Assembly (NCBI GenBank): GCA_963281255.1
Contig: OY725491.1
Span: 5,568,857-5,632,856, forward strand
Direction of reading: 5' to 3'
DNA: 64,000 nt
From: Aphrocallistes beatrix
Taxonomy: Eukaryota; Porifera; Hexactinellida; Sceptrulophora; Aphrocallistidae
The notes beneath the pieces were generated by a model. The model did no database searches, was not told the DNA's origin, and saw nothing but the letters and a program-made list of their open reading frames with translations. This document shows, piece by piece, positions 46,991-56,409 of this stretch. The position numbers were made by a program, and so were the translations under genes. Within the stretch, counting starts at the first letter, position 1. Every line of letters starts with the position of its first letter.

Positions 46991-48028
46991 TTATTGAAGG
47001 AGGGACTCTTGTAGTGAGAAATGGATCTTATTCCTTCCAAACATCGGACCAATTCTGTTCCAACAACGAACACAAAAATAATAGAGCGTGAAAATAATAA
47101 TGAACAATAGGCATAGAGTAACGCCTAAAAAGCCAAAAACATGAGCAACAAATTCGAGAAAATAAAGGAAGATACTATTTAAATGCTCGTAGATATCACA
47201 ATTGTAAATAAGGATTTTACGAACCATGAATGAATAACCATGCACAAGCATTAACCCAATGCTCATTAGGTTATAGATCGTGATGTATTTGTATCTTTGA
47301 GCTATGCGACGATGAGTGTTGTACAATGGTTGGTTGTCCAAATAGGAAATATCTTGAGAACGCCATTTTAGGAGATAATAAAGAATTTTAGAATGTTTTA
47401 CAAGTGAAATATACTCATATGTTAGTGGAGTCAGACAAATCAAATTTACAATCAAGAAACTCTCTAGCCCGAATGCAAGCATGATAATTGCGAGGATATG
47501 AACGACCAATGCTAGGAATGCAAGTCTTCTCTTAATGGGAGTGAACTGTTCATTTCGGAATTCAAAGCGGATATAGTGTACCATGTGTATTGTGAGTGTG
47601 GATAAGAGGAACAGTATAATGTAAGAAAGTATGTAAGAAAGAGTAGGGAGACCATCTCCTATAAGAACAAACACATCAGTCTTACAGGGAGACACGGTCT
47701 TTTGATTGGCTTCTATTACATCATAAATAAGCATTCCAAGTATTGATGGGAAGAAAGTGCACGGTTCGAGAAGAATGATGATAAACATCAGAATGTACTT
47801 GTAGTATTCACCTCTGTACTGATAGATGAGGTTATCCGATTCATTAGAACGAGGCCTGACAATGTTACGACGTAGTAATCTCCTGTATGCGATTATCTCA
47901 TTCAGGAAGTACAGAGCCCAGCCAGCGTAGAAAGGAAGAATCAAGATGAAACAAGAAAAGAAAAGAGAAACAAAGATGGAAAAAAAAGAAGACAATATAT
48001 TAGAGAAATCGTGTTCACTAGAATTCAT
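46991..48028 (-). CDS. unrecognised seven-transmembrane protein, tandem copy 1
   Basis: This is a 345-residue intronless membrane protein of a family I do not recognise. Hydrophobic stretches lie at about 18-45, 76-103, 125-150, 168-190, 192-210, 248-270 and 285-320. Positive charges crowd the loops after TM1 (AYRRLLRRNIVRPRS), after TM3 (FEFRN..PIKRR), after TM5 (WRSQDISYL, THRRIAQRYK) and the tail (RCWNR, GRNKIHF). This predicts an outside N terminus, with a possible N-glycosylation site at Asn2 (NSS), and an inside C terminus, as in G-protein-coupled receptors. One Cys in the first outer loop (PCKTD) and one in the third (YNCDIY) are kept in all copies. No DRY or NPxxY motif is visible. 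A TATA-like box lies about 20 bases upstream. The receptor role is inference. Confidence 0.72.
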   Translation of the reverse strand: MNSSEHDFSNILSSFFSIFVSLFFSCFILILPFYAGWALYFLNEIIAYRRLLRRNIVRPRSNESDNLIYQYRGEYYKYILMFIIILLEPCTFFPSILGMLIYDVIEANQKTVSPCKTDVFVLIGDGLPTLSYILSYIILFLLSTLTIHMVHYIRFEFRNEQFTPIKRRLAFLALVVHILAIIMLAFGLESFLIVNLICLTPLTYEYISLVKHSKILYYLLKWRSQDISYLDNQPLYNTHRRIAQRYKYITIYNLMSIGLMLVHGYSFMVRKILIYNCDIYEHLNSIFLYFLEFVAHVFGFLGVTLCLLFIIIFTLYYFCVRCWNRIGPMFGRNKIHFSLQESLLQ

Positions 48029-48554
48029 GATGGTTATTACTGTGACTATAAATTCGGTTTAAATATCAATTGAGATGAAAGTCCAGACTTGAACTAATGT
48101 ACCGAGTAATCCATATATAAGAACTATTACATAGTCCTCGTATGCATCGTGATAGCATAGCTAATCAGGATATTTTCTACATGCAAATGATCACAATGTA
48201 GAAATAGTACATTGTAATCATTTGCACATTAAGGTCCTATCAAACCTTGGCTGTAAGGTAAATAATAAAAATATTGGTCAGACTAACGTATTTTCATAAA
48301 TCAGAATGAAAAATATTTTTAGAATATGAAGGAATTTTGTAATACTACCTACAACTAATTTTGCAAGGAGAGTCAGATAGTAACTCCATGAAATAAGTAT
48401 GATTCAACATCATTAATTAATAATTCCCTCTAACTAATACAAAATCAGAAAACTTTTGAAAGGAAACATTATATCATATTACGGTGAAACAAAAACATTT
48501 TGAAAAATATTAGAATATGTGTAATGCCAAATAAGGAAATTTACATTAGTAATA
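48029..48554. other. intergenic, 7TM copies 1 and 2
   Basis: This 526-base spacer contains the copy 1 promoter flank (48029-48170, shared with copies 2 and 3) and the copy 2 downstream flank (about 48430-48554, also shared). The whole duplication unit therefore includes both flanks. Confidence 0.55.
48046..48055 (-). promoter_or_regulatory. TATA-like box, 7TM copy 1
   Basis: Minus-strand ATTTATAGTC lies about 20 bases before the ATG in a block (ATTTATAGTCACAGTAATAA) conserved upstream of all three 7TM genes. Confidence 0.4.
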
Positions 48555-49592
48555 TTATTGAAGAAGGGATTCTTGTAAGGACAAATTGATCTTATTCCTT
48601 CCAGACATTGGAACAAATCTGTTCCAACAACGAACACAAAAATAAAAGAGCGTGAAAATAATAATGAAAGATGCGAAAGGAACAAAGCCTATAAAACCAA
48701 AAGCATGAGCAGCAATTTTGAGAGTATAAAGGAAGGTAATATTAATACGCTTGTAGATATCACAATTATAAACAAGGATTTTAGAAGCAATATCTAGATA
48801 ACCAGACGGAAGTATCAATCCAATGCACGTCAGAAAATATAATGTGATAAACTTGTATCTTTGAGCTATGCGACGATGAGTGTTGTACAATGGTTGGTTG
48901 TCCAAGTAAGAAATATCTTGAGAACGCCATTTTAGGAGATAATAAAGAATTTTAGAATGTTTTAGAAGTGATATGAACTCATACGTTAGTAGAGTTTGAC
49001 ATATCATCTTCACAAACAAGAAACTCTCTAGCCTGAACGCAAGCATGATAATTGCAAGGATATGAATGACCAATGCTAGGAATGCAAGCCTTCTCTTAAT
49101 GGGAGTGGACTGTTCATTTCGGAATTCAAAGCGGATATAGTGTACCATGTGTATTGTGAGTGTGGATAAGAGGAACAGTATAATGTAAGAAATTAGGTAT
49201 GTAAGAGTAGGGATACCATCTCCTATAAGATCAGCAAACACATCAGTCTTACAGGAAAACCTGCTATATGGGTCCATTTGTCGTACATAAATGAACATTG
49301 CAAGTATTAATGGGAAGAAAGTGCATGGTTCGAGAAGAATGATGATAAACATCAGAATGTACTTGTAGTATTCACCTCTGTACTGATAGATGAGGTTATC
49401 CGATTCATTAGAACGAGGTCTGATAATGTTACGACGTAGTAATCTCCTGTATGCGATTATCTCATTCAGGAAGTACAGAGCCCAGCCAGCGTAGAAAGGC
49501 AGAATCAAGATGAAACAAGAAAATATAAGATAAACTGAGATGGAACGAAAAGAATTAAAGAGATCAGAGGAATCGTGTTCGCTAGAATTCAT
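48555..49592 (-). CDS. unrecognised seven-transmembrane protein, tandem copy 2
   Basis: This 345-residue intronless paralogue of copy 1 has the same predicted topology (N terminus out, C terminus in). The cytoplasmic blocks AYRRLLRRNIIRPRSNESDN, EYYKYILMFII, and WRSQDISYLDNQPLYNTHRR are virtually unchanged. Differences from copy 1 gather in the first outer loop (VRQMDPYSRFSCKTD) and around TM6 and the third outer loop (TCIGLILPSGYLDIASKI). The first 30 residues match copy 3 almost exactly and differ from copy 1 (DSSDLFNSFRSISVYLI). It belongs to no family I can name. A lineage-specific receptor or channel is possible. Confidence 0.72.
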   Translation of the reverse strand: MNSSEHDSSDLFNSFRSISVYLIFSCFILILPFYAGWALYFLNEIIAYRRLLRRNIIRPRSNESDNLIYQYRGEYYKYILMFIIILLEPCTFFPLILAMFIYVRQMDPYSRFSCKTDVFADLIGDGIPTLTYLISYIILFLLSTLTIHMVHYIRFEFRNEQSTPIKRRLAFLALVIHILAIIMLAFRLESFLFVKMICQTLLTYEFISLLKHSKILYYLLKWRSQDISYLDNQPLYNTHRRIAQRYKFITLYFLTCIGLILPSGYLDIASKILVYNCDIYKRINITFLYTLKIAAHAFGFIGFVPFASFIIIFTLFYFCVRCWNRFVPMSGRNKINLSLQESLLQ

Positions 49593-50611
49593 GATTGTTA
49601 TTACTGTGACTATAAATTCTGCTTAAATATCAATTGAGATGAAAGTCCAGACTTGAACTAATGTACTACCGTACTGAGTAATGTATTTAAGTACTTACAT
49701 AGTCTTAGCATCAGGATAGCTTAGCTAATCAGGAGGGATATATCTCTCTATTACAAAATATTTATTCAGGTACAACTAGTGCTTTGTAATCAGTTGTATG
49801 TAATACACTAATTATAATGCAAAGTTGTAAAAATCATGTGGGTGCTTTGGGGTTTTTGGTATATATTAGCAAAGTTTAACATGTTCTTCGCTGTAAACGA
49901 GGCTATTTTGAAAAGTTTAAATTCTGTCTATTTCACTGATATGATCATTCCATGATGTGATATCTACCAATATGTATGTTCAGGTCCTATTTTAGGCTCT
50001 ATTTTTTTGAAGGTAGGACCTGTTGAAGATGCCTCTGGTCCAGGGGTGCCAAGATTGGTAACAAACAAGGATAAATTGGTTGAAGCAAAGGCATTTAGTG
50101 TCATAGCCAACCACATCTACATTACAACCGGAAGTGTGCAATGCACATGGGATTCTGATTATGGAATTGGAATTGAGGAAGGTCCAAGTGCAATGAGTGT
50201 CAGATGGTTTAACTTTTCCACAAAAAGTCGCTAGATTCCGAAAGGCTAAAGAAAACCTTGCAATTTATGAACAAGGCAACCCGATACTTTCAATTTCAAT
50301 TCAACATTCCTCGGCAAAGTTAATTAATTAAAAAATATAACAGGCAACGAAACATGGATACAGATCTAATCACCAAGTAGAAGGAGGATGGCAGGTATAG
50401 CTAAAGAAAGGAGAGGTAGCCCCAGCTGTTTATAGATCGCACTCTGTGCTCCGAATGTGCAATACGTACTGCAAATTTTTAAGATCAATTACTGTGTGTG
50501 CAGGGGAGTAAAGATTAACTCAGTACTATATATATGTATGTACTGTATGCAATGTATGGTTCAATATGAAATGAAATAAAACTAAACTCATTGATACTAT
50601 GACTTAATATG
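49593..50611. other. intergenic, 7TM copy 2 to mariner
   Basis: The copy 2 promoter flank is followed by a one-armed relative of the 45.6 kb hairpin (about 49845-49930). Then comes a stretch with a 75-codon open frame (50007-50234) of unknown meaning that opens with ATG but has no recognisable domain. The last 100 bases (about 50511-50613) are the duplicated 7TM downstream flank. Confidence 0.5.
49608..49618 (-). promoter_or_regulatory. TATA-like box, 7TM copy 2
   Basis: The same ATTTATAGTC block as copies 1 and 3, about 20 bases before the ATG. Confidence 0.4.
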
Positions 50612-51938
50612 AGATTAAATAATTATTTCCAGGGTCATACCATAAAATCATAAATAAATGTCATAGAATATGTCTCAATGTATTATTTATTCGAAATACC
50701 CCCCTCCTATTTCTACACAGCGTTTCGATCTTTCCACTCACTTTATGAATGCATTTATGTACTCTTCTTCGGGGGTGGATTTGAAGAACTGGTACAGGGC
50801 CGACCCGAGGGTTTGTTTCGACTAAAATTCCCTGCTTTGAAGGTAGACTTTGAGCTTGGGGAATAGCCAAAAATCACAGGGAGCTAGGTCTGGTGAGTAG
50901 GGTGGGTGGGGAAGTAAATCTAACCCCTCTGATTCCAAGAAATTTTTAGTGAGCTTGGTTGTATGGGAGCTAGCATTATCTATCAATAATTTTATTCCCC
51001 TCATTTTAGCCTGGGACGGAGCTCTTCCACGTTTTTTATTAGGTTTGGAAGTACTTTCTCTGTAAAAAACGTTGCGTTTACTGTTTTACCACTTTCAGAA
51101 GGTATTTGCAAGACTATTCCACTACTATTGAAGAAAATCGTGTACATGACCTTCGGTTTTCTGAAGTCGGGCCTAGGAACTTGGGCCGGTCTTTCGTCGC
51201 CTCTCACCCATGATCGCATTTTATACTTGCTGTAAGGGGTTGAATAATATACCCAAGTCTCATCCCCGGTTATAACTTCAGCTAGGCGTCTAGGATCACA
51301 ACCGTCATAGGTTTCCAGGAGTTTCTTGGCAGTCTTTACACGTGCGAGCTTTTGTTGATCGCCGAGGTTATTTGGGACCCACTTACCGCAAATGGATCGG
51401 AAACCAAGCTGAGTAGTCAGAATGGAATGAATGGCCCCCGATGAAATCTCCATACTCTGCTCTAACTGCTCGATTGTTATACACTTATCTTCCCTGACTT
51501 TGCTCTCGATTAGAGCAACATTCTCTGGGGTGCTGACGGACACCGGTCTCCCAGATCGAGGTAGATCTGACACGTTTGTATTTCCAGACTGAAATCGTGC
51601 AGCCCATCGCTCGACCGTTGATCTGGAAGGGCAGTCCATGCACAATACCTCCTGCAACTAGTTGCAGATGAGTACCGGCTGGATGCGGAGTTTTGTGCGA
51701 AACTCAATGTAAGCTCTCCGTTTCAGATTAAAATTATCATCCTTGGAAGCCATAATTTTACCAGTATGTTGAAATGATGTGTGAATAAATTGATCAGAAA
51801 ATAATTTTCATTCAATCAAGCTAAGATTTTCAGTAAATCAAGCTAAGATATAAGGTTGTCTTATAGATAAAAACTGATTTGTTTACTATTATTGTTTGCG
51901 AAATATACCATGACCCGCAAGACTTATTGAACGACCTA
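50612..51938 (-). mobile_element. mariner element, about 1.3 kb, inactive
   Basis: The element has a broken transposase flanked by degenerate inverted ends. The right end begins (minus strand) AGGTCGTTCAATAAGTCTTG and runs to GGGTCAT; the left end keeps AATTATTT and AGGGTCAT in the inverted position. It interrupts the downstream flank shared by 7TM copies 1 and 3, so it inserted after that duplication arose. Precise ends are uncertain by several bases on the left. Confidence 0.75.
50687..51753 (-). pseudogene. mariner transposase remnant (DD34D)
   Basis: Reading from the ATG at 51753 gives MASKDDNFNLKRRAYIEF, the helix-turn-helix region (ERWAARFQSGN, DLPRSGRP), the mariner word WVPNNL, then the first catalytic Asp in GDETWVYY. 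The second is in LLIDNASSHT and the third in YSPDLAPCDFW, with 34 residues between them: the DD34D triad of mariner. The C terminus ends in RCVEIGGGYFE. It is dead: an in-frame TAG at 51658-51660, a frameshift near 51001-51004, TAG at 50822-50824 and a TGA close to the C terminus. All three catalytic Asp codons survive. Such enzymes cut and paste their own element at TA dinucleotides. Confidence 0.9.
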
Positions 51939-52043
51939 GTAATACAAAATTAGAAAAAATTTAAAGGAAATATTGGATTACATTAAGGATGAACAAAAAC
52001 ATTTTGAAAATATTAGCATAAGTGTAATATACGTTTGTAAAGA

Positions 52044-53087
52044 TTATTGAAGGAGGGACTCTTGTAGTGAGAAATGGATCTTATTCCTTCTAAACATCGG
52101 GTCAATTCTGTTCCAACAACGAACACAAAAATAATAGAGCGTGAAAATAATAATGAACAATAGGCATAGAGCAAAGCCTAAAAAGCCAAATCCATGAACA
52201 ATATACTTGAGAATATAAACGAATGTAAGATTAATATACTTGTAGATATCACAATTATAATCAAGGATTTGAGAAGCAATATCTAGATAACCAGAAGCAA
52301 GTATCAATCCAATGCACGTCAGAAAATATACCGTGATAATCTTGTATCTTTGAGCTATGCGACGATGAGAGTTGTACAATGGTTGGTTGTTCAAGTAAGA
52401 AATATCTTGAGAACGCCATTTTAGGAGATAATAAAGAATTCTAGAATGTTTTAAAAATGATATGAACTCATACGTTAATAGAGTTTGACATATCATCTTC
52501 ACAAACAAGAAACTCTCTAGCCTGAATGCAAGCATGATAATTGCAAGGATATGAACGACCAATGCTAGGAATGCAAGTCTCCTCTTAATGGGAGTGAACT
52601 GTTCATTTCGGAATTCAAAGCGGCTATAGTGTACCATGTGTATTGTGAGTGTGCACAAGAGGAACAGTATAATGTAAGAAAGTATGTATGTAAGAGTAGG
52701 GAGACCATCTCCTATAAGATCGACAAACACATCAGTATTCTTACAGTGAGACGTGACTAGGGGTCCTATATGTAGTAGTACATAAATGAACAATGCTAGT
52801 ATTAATGAGAAGAGAGTGCACGGTTCGAGAAGAAGGATGATAAACATCAGAATGTACTTGTAGTATTCACCTCTGTACTGATAGATGAGGTTATCCGATT
52901 CATTAGAACGAGGTCTGACAGTGTTACGACGTAGTAATCTCCTGTATGCGATTATCTCATTCAGGAAGTACAGAGCCCAGCCAGCGTAGAAAGGCAAAAT
53001 CAAGATGAAACAAGAAAATATAAGATAAACTGAGATGGAACGAAAAGAATTAAAGAGATCAGAGGAATCGTGTTCGCTAGAATTCAT
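52044..53087 (-). CDS. unrecognised seven-transmembrane protein, tandem copy 3
   Basis: This 347-residue intronless member has the same predicted seven helices and orientation as copies 1 and 2. Its first 30 residues equal copy 2. The TM4-TM5 section (RLESFLFVKMICQTLLTYEF) also follows copy 2, but the last 50 residues (FALCLLFIIIFTLYYFCVRC, RNKIHFSLQESLLQ) follow copy 1. The first outer loop is again distinct and two residues longer (LLHIGPLVTSHCKNTD). The downstream flank is interrupted by the mariner at 50612-51938. Function is unknown; the pattern of fixed inner loops and changing outer loops fits ligand-binding diversification. Confidence 0.72.
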   Translation of the reverse strand: MNSSEHDSSDLFNSFRSISVYLIFSCFILILPFYAGWALYFLNEIIAYRRLLRRNTVRPRSNESDNLIYQYRGEYYKYILMFIILLLEPCTLFSLILALFIYVLLHIGPLVTSHCKNTDVFVDLIGDGLPTLTYILSYIILFLLCTLTIHMVHYSRFEFRNEQFTPIKRRLAFLALVVHILAIIMLAFRLESFLFVKMICQTLLTYEFISFLKHSRILYYLLKWRSQDISYLNNQPLYNSHRRIAQRYKIITVYFLTCIGLILASGYLDIASQILDYNCDIYKYINLTFVYILKYIVHGFGFLGFALCLLFIIIFTLYYFCVRCWNRIDPMFRRNKIHFSLQESLLQ

Positions 53088-54420
53088 GATTGTTATTACT
53101 GTGACTATAAATTCTGCTTAAATATCAATAGCGATGAAAATACATGAACGAATGTACCGAGTAATGCTTTGAAATACTATTACTAATACATTGTCTAATC
53201 AGGAGAGATATTTCCCTATTTTACAAAATATATGTACAAGCACAACCAGTACATTGTAAAGTTAAATATTGGCTTGACTCATGGACATGGTATATTGATA
53301 TGATTATTTTAAGATTATACTCAGTAATGAGAACATAGATATCCAATTCCCTGATAGAGCCTCAGAACAATCGACAATTGTGTAAAACTAAACATGCTAA
53401 CTTGCTAAAAAGCATCTTAGCATAAAATATAGTACTTTTTGAAAACAATCATGATTTAATATATCGTCACCTGTCTTTTTATACTAACATCACTTTAATG
53501 AGCTAACATGGATATTTAACCTTTTTATTTATCCTTTACTCCCATTTGAATAATTGTTCGTGATAATGTCAATTAATTTGTTGTAATGTGAATATTTTAC
53601 AACCTTCGAGTTCATTGTATGCTAACTTTCTGACCTATTCTTTATACCATTATGATGAGGTAATAGAACAATTATGTAATCTCTTTTGCCATTTGTGCAT
53701 CATTTCTATCTGACGTCTCTATCCATTTACTGAATGCATGTGTTGGTTTTCCACGTATAATCAAGTTAGTGCGCTAAGTTTGAGTTTTTTAAATTTTCGA
53801 TTCTCTTTAAACACTTCTTAGTCCAGCTCCTATAGCAAAGATGTTCTTACTTTGGCGGGATGGACACTGTACTACTTCCACCCGTAGATTCCGTACCTTT
53901 TTTCAAATTTAGTCCAATTTCTAGTAAATTCACATGTAGCTTCATTTTATGCTGTAGAAGTGCGCCATCTATTTCTTTCCTGATCTCAGCGGTTAGTTAT
54001 TTTATATATGACATTGCCTTGCAAAATCAAACTCATGTACTAGTAATAAAGTCAATCTTTAATGAGTTACAACCGCGCATGCTCGCTTGCGCTGTGCGGT
54101 CTGCGGACACTCCCTTTGGGCGACTCTCCCCTATCAAATAATCCTACTGGGCCAAAACTTTTCGACAAAAATTTGAAATGATATGTTTACTTTGTGTCTT
54201 TTATAAAAAAATAACAACAACAACATCTTTAGTACGTATACAGACCAGTACAATACCAAAATCAAGTACGTACTTGTAATATCCTCAACTATTTCATGAT
54301 AATAATTTAATATTGTTAGACACATAGAATCGACCTATTTACTCTATTGCATAATATAACTCAATTAGAACAATAGGACCAATTTTATTCTACTAAGAAA
54401 AAGGGAGAATAATAAATCAT
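53088..54420. other. intergenic, 7TM copy 3 to copine
   Basis: The shared 7TM promoter flank extends to about 53220. The rest is AT-rich with no supported gene; an ATG-initiated frame at 53860-54141 has no recognisable content. Confidence 0.5.
53103..53113 (-). promoter_or_regulatory. TATA-like box, 7TM copy 3
   Basis: The same ATTTATAGTC block as the other two copies, about 20 bases before the ATG. Confidence 0.4.
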
Positions 54421-56409
54421 TTATTGAGGAGGAGCGGTTGGGTAGGGAGGATTGCCACCAGGGGGTCCGGAGTAGCTTCCTTGGGGCGGGTACCCAGGGT
54501 AACCATAGGGGGAGCTAGGGGGCAGAAATCCAGTTTGAGGCTGTGGTGGTTGATAGCCCCATTGGGCTGGAGCGGCGCCTGGGGGATGGGAGTACTTCAC
54601 AGGAGGAGGTGGAACGGATTGTAATGGGTAACCGGCGGGATTAAACGGTGCTGCCTGTGCAAGCGATGGAGCTGAACCGTGAAGTGGATTCTGTTGTCGA
54701 TTGTCATTTTGGGAGGGATAGAACCCGGAAGAAGCATTAGGGGGAGTTTGTGCAGCCGCACGGATGTCTTCAATGGATGAGATCGCTGGTGCATTGAAAG
54801 TACGCGCAATTGGGGGTCGAGGTTCAATATGGTAATCACTCATGTACTTAGTCACTTGACCTGGAACCTCTTCTAGCACTTCTTTAGCAAGGTTGAACTG
54901 TGTTGTAGAATGGGCTTTCACTTCTCGTAAAGGTACAAATTGGACGATGTCATTCTTCATCTGTTTTCTAGTACGTGAGTGTACGAGAGGAATGTCATCA
55001 GCATCCAAAGTATTCATGTCTGTGAAATCTGCCCCCCCTACGCCTACTATCACGATTGAAAGTGGAAGGCAGGAAGCTTCTACGATGAGATCAGAACTCT
55101 GTCGCATATCGTTAATAACACCATCGGTAATTATGAGTAGGATGGTGTAGCTGTATTCTTCTCTCTGACTCTCAGCTACGGCTTTAGAGTAGGAGAGAAT
55201 TTCTGAAAAGAGAGTAGGTCCTGACAGCCTGCAAGAAGCTAGAGTATGCCTATAGGCATTGAGAATTCCCTGAATTCCATCGACTTCTGGATCTTCGAGA
55301 CCATTTAGCGCGAAGCAATGGTGTGCTCGGTCATAAGCAGGTGGCAGTTTGGCGCCAAATCCAAAGCATGGAATTTTCTGGTCACTGTCATAAGGTACCA
55401 AGATGTTACCGACACTCTTAATAGCTTCGATGTACTCATTATCTTGAGCGCCGATGTAATGAAGCGATCTTGGGTCAGCAGGATTCCCATTGGAACCTGT
55501 GAAGTCAATAGCCACAATAAGTTGTATCTGTAACCCACCTTTCAGAAAGTCTACGAAAGTGTGAATGGGGGTATGGATGACGCGGGAAAAGATAAAAGTG
55601 CCCGAATTCCGATACTTATTTCCTTTCTTTCGTTTGATCACAGGGTTTATAAGGTCGAACATTGGTGATTTTCCGTGCTCAGGACTGATCTCAGCGAACG
55701 AAGTGCGAAAAGAACCGATCAAGTCAACCTTTCCACTCATATTCCAATCGAACACATCAAACTGTAAGGGAGTGTGGAAATCTCCTGAGCAAAGTGCAGA
55801 CATATTGATGTCAAACGGGTCAAACACAGGATTCAAATTACTCTTTATCACAGCGCTCTTATACACCAGTACGGGACGATTGCCTTCGCGAATCTTTCGG
55901 ATTTCAAAATAGGGATCAGACTTTCCGAAGAAATCCTTCTTATCCAACTTACTACAGCGGGCATACATCGTCACCTTGGACTTACTAGCTCCGCTCTCTT
56001 CAGCATACAGTAAGATCTTCCCGCGCTTTTTCCCGCCATCCTTCAAATCGTACTCCATCGGTTCCCCAGAGCTCGCTAGCTCTCCTAGACGCACATGTGC
56101 ACTGCCGATGTAGTCATTTTTTCCAATCCGATCGAAATCTTCAACAGCAAATTTCAATATTTGTTCCTCCTCAAAGCGGTAGGCTATTTCGAAGACTTTA
56201 TCGAATTTAGGTTCGTGCGTATTATCCTTCACTTCGGTCTGTCCGATTTTTTTATAGGATTTTCCCTCGCGAATGTAAAGAGTGACAAATGGGTCTGATT
56301 TGGAGAAAATATCCATCCTGGGCAGTCCAGTGCATGATACGGATATCTCCACAGTCGAAGTGCAATCTTCTTCATAAAGAAAGGGTTGGGCACCTTGTAG
56401 TCCGGCCAT
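54421..56409 (-). CDS. copine, with Pro/Gly/Tyr-rich C-terminal extension
   Basis: This is a 662-residue single-exon protein. It has two C2 domains (about 15-130 with SKSDPFVTLY and VEDFDRIGKNDYIG; about 145-265 with GKSDPYFEI and FDVFDWNMSGKVDLIG) whose aspartates at the calcium loops are present. A copine-type von Willebrand A domain follows (about 295-505: QLIVAIDFTGSNGNP, HYIGAQDNEY, PCFGFGAKLPP, LLIITDGVINDM). The ion-site word DFTGSNG is the copine form of DxSxS. Copines bind acidic phospholipid membranes when calcium rises and carry client proteins through the A domain. The tail (about 540-662) is low-complexity, rich in P, G, Y and Q, with PYGYPGYPP and PPYPTAPP; most animal copines end soon after the A domain. 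The ATG at 56409 is the only sensible start. Confidence 0.94.
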   Translation of the reverse strand: MAGLQGAQPFLYEEDCTSTVEISVSCTGLPRMDIFSKSDPFVTLYIREGKSYKKIGQTEVKDNTHEPKFDKVFEIAYRFEEEQILKFAVEDFDRIGKNDYIGSAHVRLGELASSGEPMEYDLKDGGKKRGKILLYAEESGASKSKVTMYARCSKLDKKDFFGKSDPYFEIRKIREGNRPVLVYKSAVIKSNLNPVFDPFDINMSALCSGDFHTPLQFDVFDWNMSGKVDLIGSFRTSFAEISPEHGKSPMFDLINPVIKRKKGNKYRNSGTFIFSRVIHTPIHTFVDFLKGGLQIQLIVAIDFTGSNGNPADPRSLHYIGAQDNEYIEAIKSVGNILVPYDSDQKIPCFGFGAKLPPAYDRAHHCFALNGLEDPEVDGIQGILNAYRHTLASCRLSGPTLFSEILSYSKAVAESQREEYSYTILLIITDGVINDMRQSSDLIVEASCLPLSIVIVGVGGADFTDMNTLDADDIPLVHSRTRKQMKNDIVQFVPLREVKAHSTTQFNLAKEVLEEVPGQVTKYMSDYHIEPRPPIARTFNAPAISSIEDIRAAAQTPPNASSGFYPSQNDNRQQNPLHGSAPSLAQAAPFNPAGYPLQSVPPPPVKYSHPPGAAPAQWGYQPPQPQTGFLPPSSPYGYPGYPPQGSYSGPPGGNPPYPTAPPQ

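Noticed and set aside
50007..50234. ATG-initiated 75-codon frame on the plus strand between 7TM copy 2 and the mariner
   Set aside because: No domain, no repeat of it in the sister intergenic regions and no clear splice or promoter context; kept only as a note in the intergenic entry.
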